Shown piece by piece: positions 33,239 to 45,700 of a stretch of 64,000 bases of DNA (position 1 is its first letter; each line of letters begins with the position of its first letter). The position numbers and the translations under genes are program-made. Under the pieces are notes generated by a model, which had not been told where the DNA came from, did not search any database, and saw only the letters and a list, made by a program, of their open reading frames with translations. The DNA lies in NCBI GenBank assembly GCA_947462335.1, contig OX381713.1, positions 20,018,381 to 20,082,380 of the forward strand, read 5' to 3'. The stretch is from Harmothoe impar (Eukaryota; Annelida; Polychaeta; Phyllodocida; Polynoidae).

Positions 33239-33401
33239 TAGGAAGCAAACACCTGTTCTGTGAAAGACACCTTGCAGGCATTTTCCATTTTTCATACAGA
33301 CACATTTATCATAGCCAGGAGACCCAGATGTGATATCAGCCCAAAGCCAGAATTTCTTCTTATACAATTTCAAAGGACACAGAAAAGGTGTCCCATTATG
33401 T
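33239..33401. mobile_element. fold-back element, copy B, second part
   Basis: Continues copy B after the 4.6-kb insertion. It matches the complement of about 21435-21280 (GAAGCAAACACCTG, CCAGAATTTCTTCTTATAC). Homology stops near 33401, so the far arm is missing. It ends 260 bp before the CFAP77 start codon. Confidence 0.75.
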
Positions 33402-33429
33402 GCCTTTATGTGTGTTTTAGGTCCACAGA

Positions 33430-33661
33430 GAAACTTTCCTCAGTATACACTGGATGGCGTTAACTCCAATATACTTCTTACTTTTCCCGTCAGGTAGCGC
33501 CACAAGCTGCGTCGCGTTTTTTCACGCGAGAGTTTGTGCGTTACCAGGAGCGACGGGCGCCATCTTGGATAAACAACATCTGGCCATCTGGCGCTAAGTT
33601 TTGTTGTGTTTTCAGACAAGACTTCACCCAAAACTTGTCAAAGTACGCCCCAGACACAACC
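33430..33661 (+). promoter_or_regulatory. CFAP77 promoter and 5' UTR
   Basis: CpG-richer than its surroundings, without a TATA box. It contains GCGCCATCTTGG (YY1-like) and an X-box candidate at 33540-33554. The transcription start cannot be fixed. Confidence 0.55.
33540..33554 (+). promoter_or_regulatory. candidate proximal X-box of CFAP77
   Basis: GTTACC-AGG-AGCGAC: the first half-site is perfect for GTNRCC, the second has one mismatch to RGYAAC. It lies 108 bp before the ATG, the usual place for RFX sites in ciliary genes. Confidence 0.4.
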
Positions 33662-33757
33662 ATGGCGGTAGCAATGTCCAACGCATACGAATACACCGCT
33701 ACTGGTGTTCTGGGGGAGAAGAGAGACACCATGCTCCAGAATCAGCTTTTGTTGAGG
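33662..33757 (+). CDS. CFAP77: CFAP77 coding exon 1
   Basis: 32 codons ending LLLR, donor GTGAGT at 33758, phase 0. A second in-frame Met is at codon 5. Confidence 0.88.
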
Positions 33758-36700
33758 GTGAGTACAGTGCAAAATTATATTTTTTTAGCCCGGCCGTGGG
33801 CCAGTGTCAGTCACAGGCATGTGTGTGCATTGTAACCCGGGGGCCGTTGCTGGCCTTTGTTGACTCTAATGTTAATCCATGTTTAATGGCTAAGTAAACA
33901 CTTACGTCGTTTAAGTGCCCCTGTTTGATGTAATCTACAAACAAGGCGACTTCTGTACATCAAGATCACGCTAGACGTAACGAGAAACCAACAATTAAGA
34001 AGCCTGACTGAGAAAGGTTGTCCCATTCATTCATTTATTCATTCATTCAAATTGAAACGTTCAACGATTGATTAAATAGGCTAGATAAAACGTTTTTGGG
34101 GAAAGTGTAGCCTACGAGGCTACGCTGCAAGGTGAGAATTGGTATCTATAAAAATCGATTGAATCCATTTTATAATTATTGAACAATTCTCAATGAAGAA
34201 CAACTGACATGTGACAATATTTCACTCATTACTATCAGTGTGTGGCATATGGCCTAGCCCTAGTGATTAAAAGTCAGGATTCCTTTAAAATTTAATACAT
34301 TATAATTATTAATGTTTATAGGGCTCCACATAATTTGAGCATTTATCCACATCACAGGCACATGACATGTCATCGTCGTCGTTGATAAATGGGGCTTGGT
34401 GGATTTCTTTAGTCCCTCTACCAGACAAAAACACACATTATGAGTATTGTCATTAGACATTTAACATTAGATTAGACGTTCAAAATTATAGCTATAGGCT
34501 ATAGCTTGAGATTGTGAAAAGCCCACTGAACTAGAGTCTATACAGTTGGTGGATATAGGAGCCTAATGATCTCAAACAATGGCGTCAATGCCAATATTAA
34601 AGGTGTTGCTAACCGTCTAACTGCTAGCAACAATATGTCCATCTGGGAAATGTTGTATTGGGCATTGGCAGGCTACTTTGACATACCGTAGTATTTGTGA
34701 CAACAGAGATTAGAGTTAAGCATTTGTTGACAGAGATTAGAGTTAAGCAAACTTGAACTCAACAGCAGATAACTGTCTGAGTTTAGCATTCAATGATTTC
34801 TCACTTTTACCAGTAGTTTACCACCTGGGTCATATTGACCAACTGACTGTTATAATAGGCTATACACTTGTTTCATCAGCCATGTTCCACTAGGGGGAGC
34901 CCCTGTAGAGCAGCTGCTTATGGCCCCATAGGTTTAACATGGGGGCAGAGACACCTCTCACAATATGTCAATAATCATATAGAAATAATACTCCTCTGGA
35001 TTTGAAATTTCTCATGTCTAGGGGGAAATAGTGTAAGTATATAGGCCTCTGATATTGGAACAATATATTATGTCAAAAATGATTTAGATCATGATAAATA
35101 TAAGTCACTAAGTGTCCTTATAACTGCTGAAGCTAAAACCATGACAAGAGAAGATGTGCAGGAGAGGGTGAATGGGTGTGGGTGTTGACTGGTAACATAA
35201 ACAAAAACGGCCCATAGGGGGCACCAAGCTCATTAAATGTAGCTTACTCCACCACAGGGGATGGTGTTTATCTTTTATCACAGGCCTGAAAATCTTATCT
35301 CTGGGGTAAGTATCTCTCCTCCAGTGTCTGGTCCTGTCACCATAAGGGGGGGGTGTGTGGTTTTTCTCAACCTCCTTTGCTGACCAAGAAAGTGGGTAAC
35401 CAGATCAGCCCCTGTCGTCAGGGCAAACTGGCCAGGTCGAGACTAGCGCCATCTACTGTCTATCACTGATGAAACAAGTGTATAGGCTATATGCCTGTGT
35501 GGACAGAATCGGTACTTTTGATCCTGGTTTAAATAGGCCGTTTCTAAAACTAGTAATGTTGACTGTAGAGCCATAGGTGATTTATGATATATTAAAATTC
35601 TAATCTATTGTTTCTTAATGTGCAGTGTGAGCTGGGCCGGCCCATGCGCCGTGGGTATGCCTCCTTCCCCAATGGAACTGTAAGATATGGTCGTCCCAAT
35701 GCACAGTCTGATGGGGGTGCTAGCGAAGGTAAGCAAATTTGTCACAGACCATTTAATAAATATCTTAATGAATATATAATTCATACATATATGCTTAAAG
35801 TAAAAGGTAAAAGCTAGTGGATCTTATTACAAATTGCCATATTGAGATAGAGAAGGTGTGCCTGATTAAGGCCCCTCGTGCATAGCATATGCTTTTGCTA
35901 TTTTGTTCAGTAGTAACAGGTAGCAAGTCAAAATTCTAAATCTCATGTTCAATATAAATATTCACACCAAATTTACCATTGACAGCTATGGGTACCTGGA
36001 ACTCCAACCTGCCCTTCCCCTCTAAGAAGGGTGTTAGCTCAGACCAGCCTAAGACTGAGCGTGACTTCATGTCACTGAACCGTGCCGCTGTCCAGGCTGG
36101 TCTCACATCAGCTCCAGAAAACTACCAGTTCAGGGCTACCCATGACGTGCGCCGAAACGTCAAGTCAGAGGAGGGCCGCAGCAAACTACCCCGTCGCCTT
36201 CCCCCTTCAATGGTCTTTGGTATCTCCACCAGGTAAGGGAGATATTAAGAATTATAAAATTGTCCATGGCTTATTAATGGAAGAAATAAAAGCCGAGAGA
36301 GTACAGTATTAAGAAAGAGTGACGGTCTTGTTAGAAATATATTTCGCTTTGTAACTTTTCCTCTGAATATTGCTGAATGATGAACAGGTATGATAATTAG
36401 GGAGTGATCATTTTTTAACAACAGGGGGGGGGGGGTGGTTTTCCGCGCAGAGCGCGCGAAATTTTTTCACCCCCCCCCGGTCAACGGGTCAAAATTTTTT
36501 ACCCCCCCCCCTACGGGTCGGAAATCGGCGTGCGCGCGGGCCCTTTGAAGCATAGTAACGCGCGGGCTTTTTGGCCCAAAACAGGTTAAAGTTTTTTGAC
36601 CCCCCCCCCCAAGAGGGGTCCAAATTTTTTACACCCCCCCCGGTCAAGGGGTCCAAATTTTTTTGCCCCCCCCCCCCAAACCAACCCCCCCCCCCCCCTG

Positions 36701-39700
36701 TTGATAAAAAATGATCACTCCCTTAACTCTTCATATAAAAATAACATCCCTGCATAACACACACCGTAGTAATTTTTTTAAAGTCATTCCATCGGCTGTC
36801 TTCAGTATTGAGTGGTTAAATTTTAGTTAAAGCTTTCATAATCCAGTGCTTAAGATTCCAAAGCATTATAATCAATTTGACTGGTATATATATTTTAGTA
36901 TATTAATTTACATGCATTAAAAATCATTTCTATCATAATATAAATCACGATTTATATTTAAGAAATAATTCAATATTAATTGTTTGCTGTGACAATGCAA
37001 TTTGAAATAATTTGTGTCTAATTAATTGTTCACTTTGACCCCTGCTTTCCGAAGACCTAATGATTTGTAAGTTGTGATAATAATTAGAAGTTATCTATTT
37101 CTGTGCATAACTATCTGTCTGTCTTCTTCAACTCTAAAAATACCTACTCTATAGCAAATGTACTTGAAAGATGAAAGGGAGTAAATCATAGTGAAATGTC
37201 AGCATGTGTTAAATATTTTTAAATGTAGAAAAGGGTAATGTCGAAAAAATCAAAACAATTTTAGCACACATTCGACAAATGGATGCAGTAAAGGCTTGAG
37301 AGAAGACGTGGCATTAGGTACATTTTTTTATCACATGAGTAAGAGCAGAACAAAATTAATGAAAATTAAATCTGTAGCACAATGTTGTTAATTTGTTCAT
37401 ATCTATTGGTAACCAACACATCCAAAATGGTAGGCACTAAAGTATGTATGTATGTACATTGTATACTCGGTAAAGGAACAAATGTCTGTGTTTTGGAGAT
37501 GGGGATATTTCCAGCACTTTAAAATCTGTTTTTCATTTGCGCACATTAAAGGGCAGTTTAGACATCTTTGTACATATGTCTGTAAAAATAAATGACAATT
37601 ACTGGTTGAGTATGAACAACAAGCTGAATATCTGTCCCAGAATAGATAATAATTTTTTAAAAACTCACAAAAACCCTTTTTTTTTGTTTTGTTAAAAAGT
37701 GAACAGTCTTCAAGGTACATTATAAAAAAACAAATAAAATAAAAATTAAGATATATCACCTTTTATTATGATGATTGGCTCAGAGTCGCATCAATAATAC
37801 AAACAATACAAGAATTCCAGTCAATAAAATATACCCACAACATAAACCACTCACAATTTCTTTTTATAAATCACTTGTATGAGTTCACATGACTAGAAAA
37901 TCAAGGCAATAGCAAATTATTTTTGGTCATCAGATACTGTGATAGGAAGTGTGACACAATAAGCTGTATATTTCAGGCCATCGACCCCCATCCACGACCT
38001 TTTGGAACACAGGTACCAGGACCTTTGGCTGAGTGATCGCCGCACTAACGAAGTTAGCCGCCGCCAACAGGAGAGCCGCAAGGTAAGACACAGCACAGGA
38101 GTGGAGAGAGGGACCTCATCTCAGGATTTGGTTTGGTTTTGTAGGATAGCTGTGGTTAAATGTGTGGAATAATAGATAATATCTTACTAATATCCTAAAT
38201 ATGGCCAGTCTGCTATGTACAGTGTTTTTTTAGTAGTGTATATGTTGGCAAGACAACAAAAAATGAGTGATTAAAGAAAACCAAATGAATATATACTTTC
38301 AAGGAATTGTTTTTTATTATGATTCATAATGTTCCAGTAGGACCACCTACAAAGTTTGGCCAAAAAAAGAAAGAAGAATATGCACACTGTACATGATTGC
38401 TTTGGTTATGATTATATGATTCATCAGTAATCAGTGTAAGCTAATCCTATATGTATTTGATCCTCTCTTGCTTCATATATCCCCAATAACCTACACTTTC
38501 CCATAACATTTTCTGAACATATGATATATCCCTATTAATAAGACCTTAGCTAATTTTATATTTCACCTTTTTAACATAGTTTCATAAGATTTTACCCATA
38601 CATAACCTCTTTCAGTTTATCCCAGTTAGTAGTACATGTATATATAGTACCTAAGACTTTCTAACCTGACCATTTTTCTCCCTGACCTGTATAATTAATT
38701 TCCCTTCCTCTCCTAATGAAGTTGAACCCCGGCCCAGAGCCAGTTCAGGGAAGGGTACAGAGACGCCTGCCCCCAATCAACTCACTGGTGAGCTCTCAAT
38801 GATAAGGCTACCATTAGCAGTAATAAAATGTTCCTTTTAGCGGTTGATTCCTATTGTGGACGAAATGTGAAATATTTCATTTGTGACCACCAGATAATTT
38901 GTGATTCTCAGGTTTACACTTTTTAGAAATAATATGGAAAATAACCCCACACATACAATCAAATATATAATAGGGAATATAAAAAGTACAACTCTTGAAC
39001 CAGTAAATGTAATATGTAGTTGTGGTGATGCAATGTTAAAAGATTACTTTAAAATGAATGCTACACCAACTGCCGTACTATCAGAGTATGCTGCAAAATG
39101 TTCAATGAAAGCCCTGACAATGGAATGGCTAACTTAATAGCAAACCTACAAATATGGTGCCTTACATCAGTCACAACTAGAACCTGAGCAACAACACTGG
39201 GGTAATGATTCCTTGTTGACACACCAGGTGGTGCTCCTGAGCTCTGTCTGAGCCCATACGAAGATATAATAGTTCTGGTAATACTCACTAGGTGTCAGGT
39301 CGGTCCAGCAGGACCAGCATAACATGCATCCCAACCTCCACACAGAGCAATTTTACTTTTTCCGTTGTTTTGTCTTCTTTGTCGTCTCTACCATAGGTGG
39401 GTGTCATACCTAAACTAGGGATGTAAGTTCTCAAGTCTTATCATCATTTCATGTTTTCTCAAAGAAAATTGAAATATCGTATGGTACAATGTATCTATGA
39501 AAAACAGGGATGGAAGTTTTCAAGTTTTCCTCCGATCCCAAGTTTTTATATCACAAAGACCTGTAGACCACCCTACAGTACTCCATCTTTACTATATAGG
39601 GACCCTCTATTCAGGGGCCTTTTTTTGAGCATTTCAAGTTTTTTTGAGATTGGTCACTTTCATCCGTGGAAAACACAAGGAAACCGAAATCTTAATCAAT

Positions 39701-42700
39701 CAAGCAACTACAGAGCCCATGGGTCTATTATCCGCCATTCTGCCTTACATTAAAGACAGAAGAATATTTTTGGGAATGTTGTCGAATAATGCCCCATTCA
39801 TTCTTTAAACCTACCAGAAGTCCCTTCCCTTGTTGGTTTAAGAAAAAGGTTTGGGTTGAATTCAGATTTACAGAGGCGATAAGGAAAGAGATGAAGTAGT
39901 ATAAATAAGTAGCAATAGTATGTCGTGATATCAAGTCGGACAGTGTTGAGGGTGGTCCAGAAAAGTCGAAACAAAATCAATTATTAATATGTGAGAAACA
40001 AATTAGTCTTGGCCACAGTGAGTCCTAGACACAAGAAATCATGTCTGGTTCGATTTATTCCCAATTCATGCTGAAACACCACTGGTTGTTAAGTGCTATA
40101 TATATATATGATATTCTATGTCTCGCAGATGGTCGCAGGTAAAAATGACAGCTATCGAGAATGATTTTGTATCTAAATTCACAGCTTGGAACAAAGCGTC
40201 CACCTTTGCAACTGTCTATAATCACTCTTACACCGCATGAATCATTTATGTCTATATCGATGTTGCATGTTTGGTTTAAGTGTTGGGGCTGGGTTAGTAC
40301 GTAAAGCGTTTAATATTTTAATTTAACTCTGTCGCCACTCTACTGTTAGTCAACTCATTTTTCATGGCTGTCTCGTTATATAGTCAGGAGATATTGATCT
40401 AATTTCGTAGAAATAGCTTTTTTCATATTTATGACAATTTCATGGTTCTATTATACGTTACAAGTGCATGTTATGAATTGTAACATGGACCATTGCACAT
40501 ATACCCATTGCTTATACATGTTCAGTGTATTGTAGTCATGAATATGGCAAGTCTTCTAGCTGTTTACATGCATCACAACTACTTTCCTACACCTGAGAAA
40601 GTTATTGTAATCCCTAACCTGATATACCAGGTTTCTCCAAACACGATTTCATGAAATAAGACATCATAATAGTATATTTCAAAGGGGTGTGTCAATATAA
40701 TTCTTGCTTTAGAGCCATGTTCTTAGAATGAAAGATATTTTCCACATGGTAAATAAATGCACAGTTACATTTTAATAAATTTCTGATCAATATCGTTCAC
40801 ATGCAAAGTTTGAAATATGTTTGTAGTATGTAAAACACCACCTTACATCTTTTACTTACTGCTGGTTTGTAGACGCTGACGCCGGGTAAGGTGTACAACA
40901 CCCGCGCCACCCTGCTGCGCACCCACCAGGTGCCCGTAGAGAGCGCCCCCCTGTGGCAGATGCCCCGCTTCACCCGCACTGTAAGTACTTGTTGTTTTAT
41001 CAGCTCCTTATGAAGGGAAGCCACTCTAGTTCTAGGCACACTCCCTGTATGTGTAACTTACAGGCAATTAGAATTAGAATGTTAAATGATCATGCCATAT
41101 GTGGGTTATACAAAGAATTATGTAGGTATGCATTGTCTATATTTTTGATTTGTCACATGTCACACACTGAAATTTCCTTTTTTTGATGAAAAAAAGTAGA
41201 AATGTATGTATCACTATCAGTTAAAGCATCAGCAGCCTCTTAGAGTGTCCATGGTGCTTACAGGTTCCCAAAATTGCAGAGCAGGTCACTTGGCTATTAC
41301 ATTTTCACTAAAATGTGAATAATTGCAATGAATGATAATAAGTTACACATGTACAATGAAATGGTGCTAAAGTATAGGCATCATTTATTGAAAGCATGAC
41401 TTAAATATCTATTCGTCACGTTTGTCATTGCTTTAAATTACAGGTGCAAAATTATGTTTTTTATTTACTAAACCAAAGCGATTCAGTGCAACTATTAATC
41501 AGTATTACGCCACAGCGCCCACCCTAATTGCCATTTCGATTTTATCTTCGATTATCTGTGGCGCTGAAAAAGCGATTAAAATGAAATGGACTTGGGTGGT
41601 TTAGAATTGCCGCTGCGGGGTATTTTTGTGATGGGTGTGTCAGTGCCAGTCTGTAGGTGGGGTTTGTTTAACCCTTTAAGGGCAGCATAATGTATTAATA
41701 CACAATGCATTAATGCAGATTTTCTTTTCTATTGAGTTACTCGTCATGGCTGCATTCATACTTCATGTCAGCCCTACTGCATTGATACCCCTGCGGTTGA
41801 TACACTCCGGAGAGGTCAGCATTTTGTACCAACGCGATGCTTGCGAGTTACCCGCGGGCACTGCATTGGTGCATCGTAATAAATGAACATTTGTCTTTAA
41901 AGCACCAAGCCGTCCTTAAAGGGTTAATGCAGTGTCAGCTGTAGTCAGTCAGTGGCCCTGCAGTCATGTATGTGACCCCCACAGTTAGACGACAAAAAGA
42001 TGTGACCCACGTGCCACACCAAGCATAGGACTACCCCAGGCTCTACCAGAAACATAAGTGGATTAAATTGTGACTACATTCATCAAAATTAGAATTTGTA
42101 AATCTTTTTTTCCCTTTAGAATGTAAAATAGATCTGCTGCAGCTTTGTATTTGGTAGGGCCAAAGATTATGGATGTAACTCTTTGAATTTCCCCTGCACT
42201 TGCATTTCGGTTTTCATTGTCTACTTTCATGTAGTGCGCACATTTACATATACATTCAATACCCCCGCCCCCCCCCCCCTCCCCTCAGCCAACCAACTGC
42301 ATTATTAAATCAAGTAAAACAGAATGCAGATGCTTTACCAAATCAATGGACATTTCAGAGGGCTTTCCTATAGCCAGTAGATTATACACACACACCTCTG
42401 GCCTTTAATTTGGAGAGAAGGGAAATAAAATAAGAAGTAGAATCATACCAGATTTTAGAAGGGCCTGCTTGAGGGGGGGGGGGGGGGAGGGGGGTTCGGG
42501 TGGGGTAGTAATAGTGTGAGTGTGTGCCGTGTGGTGTCGCTGTGGTCGTTAGGAGGAGCTGTCTGTGACCTTCACTCAATCAGGACTCACCTCCTCCCCT
42601 CCCCTTCAATTACCCCCCTCCATCTCCCCCAGCCCCCACACACTGTGCCCTGGGTGGGGTTTAATTGAATAAATCGGTTGACAATGGCACTTAGCAGCCA

Positions 42701-45700
42701 GCTAACGACCTGCCCACCTCACAACACCTCTGTAGGGTCTGCACCAGCTCATTGTAAGACCCAGTGAGACTATACAGAGATTAACCGATTAAATGTCTGT
42801 GCGGGCATATATTAGCAAATTCTAGAATCGCGGTAAGATGTGTATAATTTTTGGAAAAGAAGAAGAGGGGAAATTTTATTTCATTCATTTATATGGACAC
42901 TACCTCACTACATATCCCCATCCCTCAACAAAAAGAGAGGGGTCACCTTTATAAGTACTGTAATATCTCTTAAAACTAGGTTTGGGGACACCAGTCAGGC
43001 TGAGTAAGGTAATATTAGCCCTGACCATTTTAGATCTAGATGGTCTATAGATACAGCTTATACAGTACCCACTAACAGAGGTTTGATACTGCATGACACG
43101 AGACCAGCGTCATGACGTCATAAGGGGATATTGGGCATCTTGCGGAGGGGGCGGGACGTACTAGTGGTACCCCAAGGGCCTGCTAGGTGCCGCCACAAGG
43201 CAGGGCGTGGTTGGTGCCATCCGATACAGGAGGGCTTTGTCCTGTCACCCCTCCACCCACCCACCTCCCATCCACTTCACCCCCTGCCCTCTCACCACTC
43301 CAAGTGAGAGTGCATTAATTCAGTAAGAATTGGAACACAATGAGAACCCGGGTTGGCGGCTGCCCTGATGGAGAATTGCCGTGACGGAATAGCCCCCCCA
43401 CCCAACACCCACACCCACAGCGAAAGCCATGGTCCAGTATCATGGTTGGGGTATGGGTGGGGGGCAGGGGTAAGGGGTTCAAGTACCTCACACCGACAAC
43501 TGAACAACTACTTGACGTCATGGAGAGGGTGTCAGTGGGGAGTAAGGTGCTGGGGTCCCGGGGTGGGATGCGAGGAGGGGGGAATTGTTTGCAACATTAT
43601 CAGGTTACAGTCATGTTTTCATAATAGGCATTGCATTACAATAAATCCCTATACTCATCCTATCCACTCGATAATGATTTAATACTTTGTATGGTGTGTT
43701 CACCAAATTAGATAGATTCTTTAATCCATGCACTTTTGGAGAATGGACTAGGTTTTAAATCAAATATTTTGTGATTTGCAAATCATCTGTTTTTGTCATA
43801 AGTTTGTGTGTCTTTACCTATATCATTTCCTTCATTCCATCTCATACTGCTTTTATCCCTCCTTTCCTCCTACTTTCCATCCCTCGATCACTATCCCTAC
43901 TACCTGTGTGCACCCCTTCAATCCCTCATTTCTCTGCCTTACCTCCTATCTTATTGTATTTCTTTCTTTCATCTCCTTCTCCCAACTCTGCTGGTTGATG
44001 TGTTTTGGTGCGCTGACCATTTTCAGCTCTGTTGCTTTCTAATTAGTCGTCGACTCCGCCCCAGCCTGTGGTAGGAAGGTTTGAAGTGGGAGGGAGGGGG
44101 TAGTTTTAGCCTAACGAGGGCGGTTAACTCAGCAGAAGGACACCCCTACCCCACCCCCCACACACACCTACCTACCCCTTTGGCTACATTGCATGTGGCG
44201 TGGAAATCTGGCTGCCGGTGCTTCCCAATCAGCAGGTCGACAAAAGGGTTGTACAGGCAATCAGGGACGGAGGACGGCCGGGGGCTCCACACTACACCAC
44301 CCTCCTCCTCCTCCCTTCCTCCTCATCCCCCACCTCCCTACCCCAACTATCCTCCTCCACTTCAGGCCCTTCACACCTGCCCCACCTTTCTCCAAGACAT
44401 GTACTTCCCTGCCTTGCCTGCCTTGCCATCTATTGCCTTGTTGCCTTGCTTCACCTTCCATCATCTTTACCTGGCCCTGCCCTGCTATTCCTATGCTACA
44501 CTATACTGTGCCCTCCCAACCCTTGTCATATCATCCCTGCCCTGCCTTGCTCAGCACTGCCCTTGCTTTCCTTATACTACCTTTTGAGCTGCCATTGGGC
44601 ATCTATTATCCCTTACCCTCTTAGATTCCCTACTATGCCTTGTGCTTTCCTGCCCTGTTCTCCCCTCTCCTTTCTTGCCCTCCCCCCTCTCCTGGTATAT
44701 CTCTGTGCAGGTGGGAAAGGGAAAGGGGGTGTATTGAGACGATGGTGGTGTGGGTTTGATCTTAATCCGCTAAGTGAAAGCTTCCCCCCTGCCTGTTCGC
44801 ATGATTGGCGGCCATCAATAGGTAGGTGCGCGCAGCACGGCGAGGTGATCGGACCGCCAATAGTCATTACCATTGCCTTAATAAGAATTTGTCGGCCGGC
44901 TCTGCACGGCCGCACCAAACAGTGTGTTTAATATTTCAAATTTAATTTGTTTGTAGCCGCGACGGTAAGAAAGGAAGCATGGTGTGCTGAAGGCGCAGTC
45001 TACTGAGAGATTGGGGGGTTGGAAGGGCTGTACAGAAATAGGGAGGTGTTGGACTGGGAGTTGGGTGGAATGCAAGTAGGGGAGATGGGAGGGGGAGGAT
45101 TTGGCTTGGGTACAGTCTTCTTACCACTGTCTTGCATTATCTGTGGACTTATAATAGATGAGACGTTTTATAGATCTTTGTCAGATTGGCACAGAAGATT
45201 CCCCCTCCACCCAATGCTCACTCATCCCCCACACCCTCCTACTGCCCCCAAACCTCACCCCTACCCACCCACCTCTCCACTTTTGTACTGACTACCTGGG
45301 TGTAGTCGTGATAACAGTTTTCTGCTGTACTTACTGGCAGCCAATCTGAGGAGGTGCAATATGGTGTGTTTGTGTGGTGTTCGGTGCTCCCTTCTGCCGC
45401 TAGATTTGCCATGCAATTCCAGCGCTATGAAAAAGAGGTAGCCAATATAAAGGAGTCAATAGATATTTGCTTCTTCTGCCAGTGGCATTAATATAAAATG
45501 AATGTAGCGATTGATCTTCTCAGTAAGTATACACACCACATTTTATTCTGTATCATGATTCCTCAAGTAAATTCGTTTGGGCCTTTTTTTAATAACTAAA
45601 AATAGTATGGTAAGATCAGCTGTACTATATATTACCGAAGTATTTCGACTCTTCTATAGCCACAATACATTGATTGATTCTTTTTTGAAAGTTTTTTAAT

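Noticed and set aside
33536..33661. Upstream in-frame extension of CFAP77 exon 1
   Set aside because: It would need a GTG start. The first ATG at 33662 has a strong context and matches the expected N-terminus length.
37403..37759. 118-codon minus-strand frame in CFAP77 intron 3
   Set aside because: Aromatic/Cys-rich translation of AT-rich intron DNA, with no motif and no splice support.
44081..44931. Long overlapping plus-strand open frames rich in Pro, Leu and Ser
   Set aside because: They lie in CCT/CCAC low-complexity DNA in intron 6, overlap each other in all frames and have no domain or splice context.
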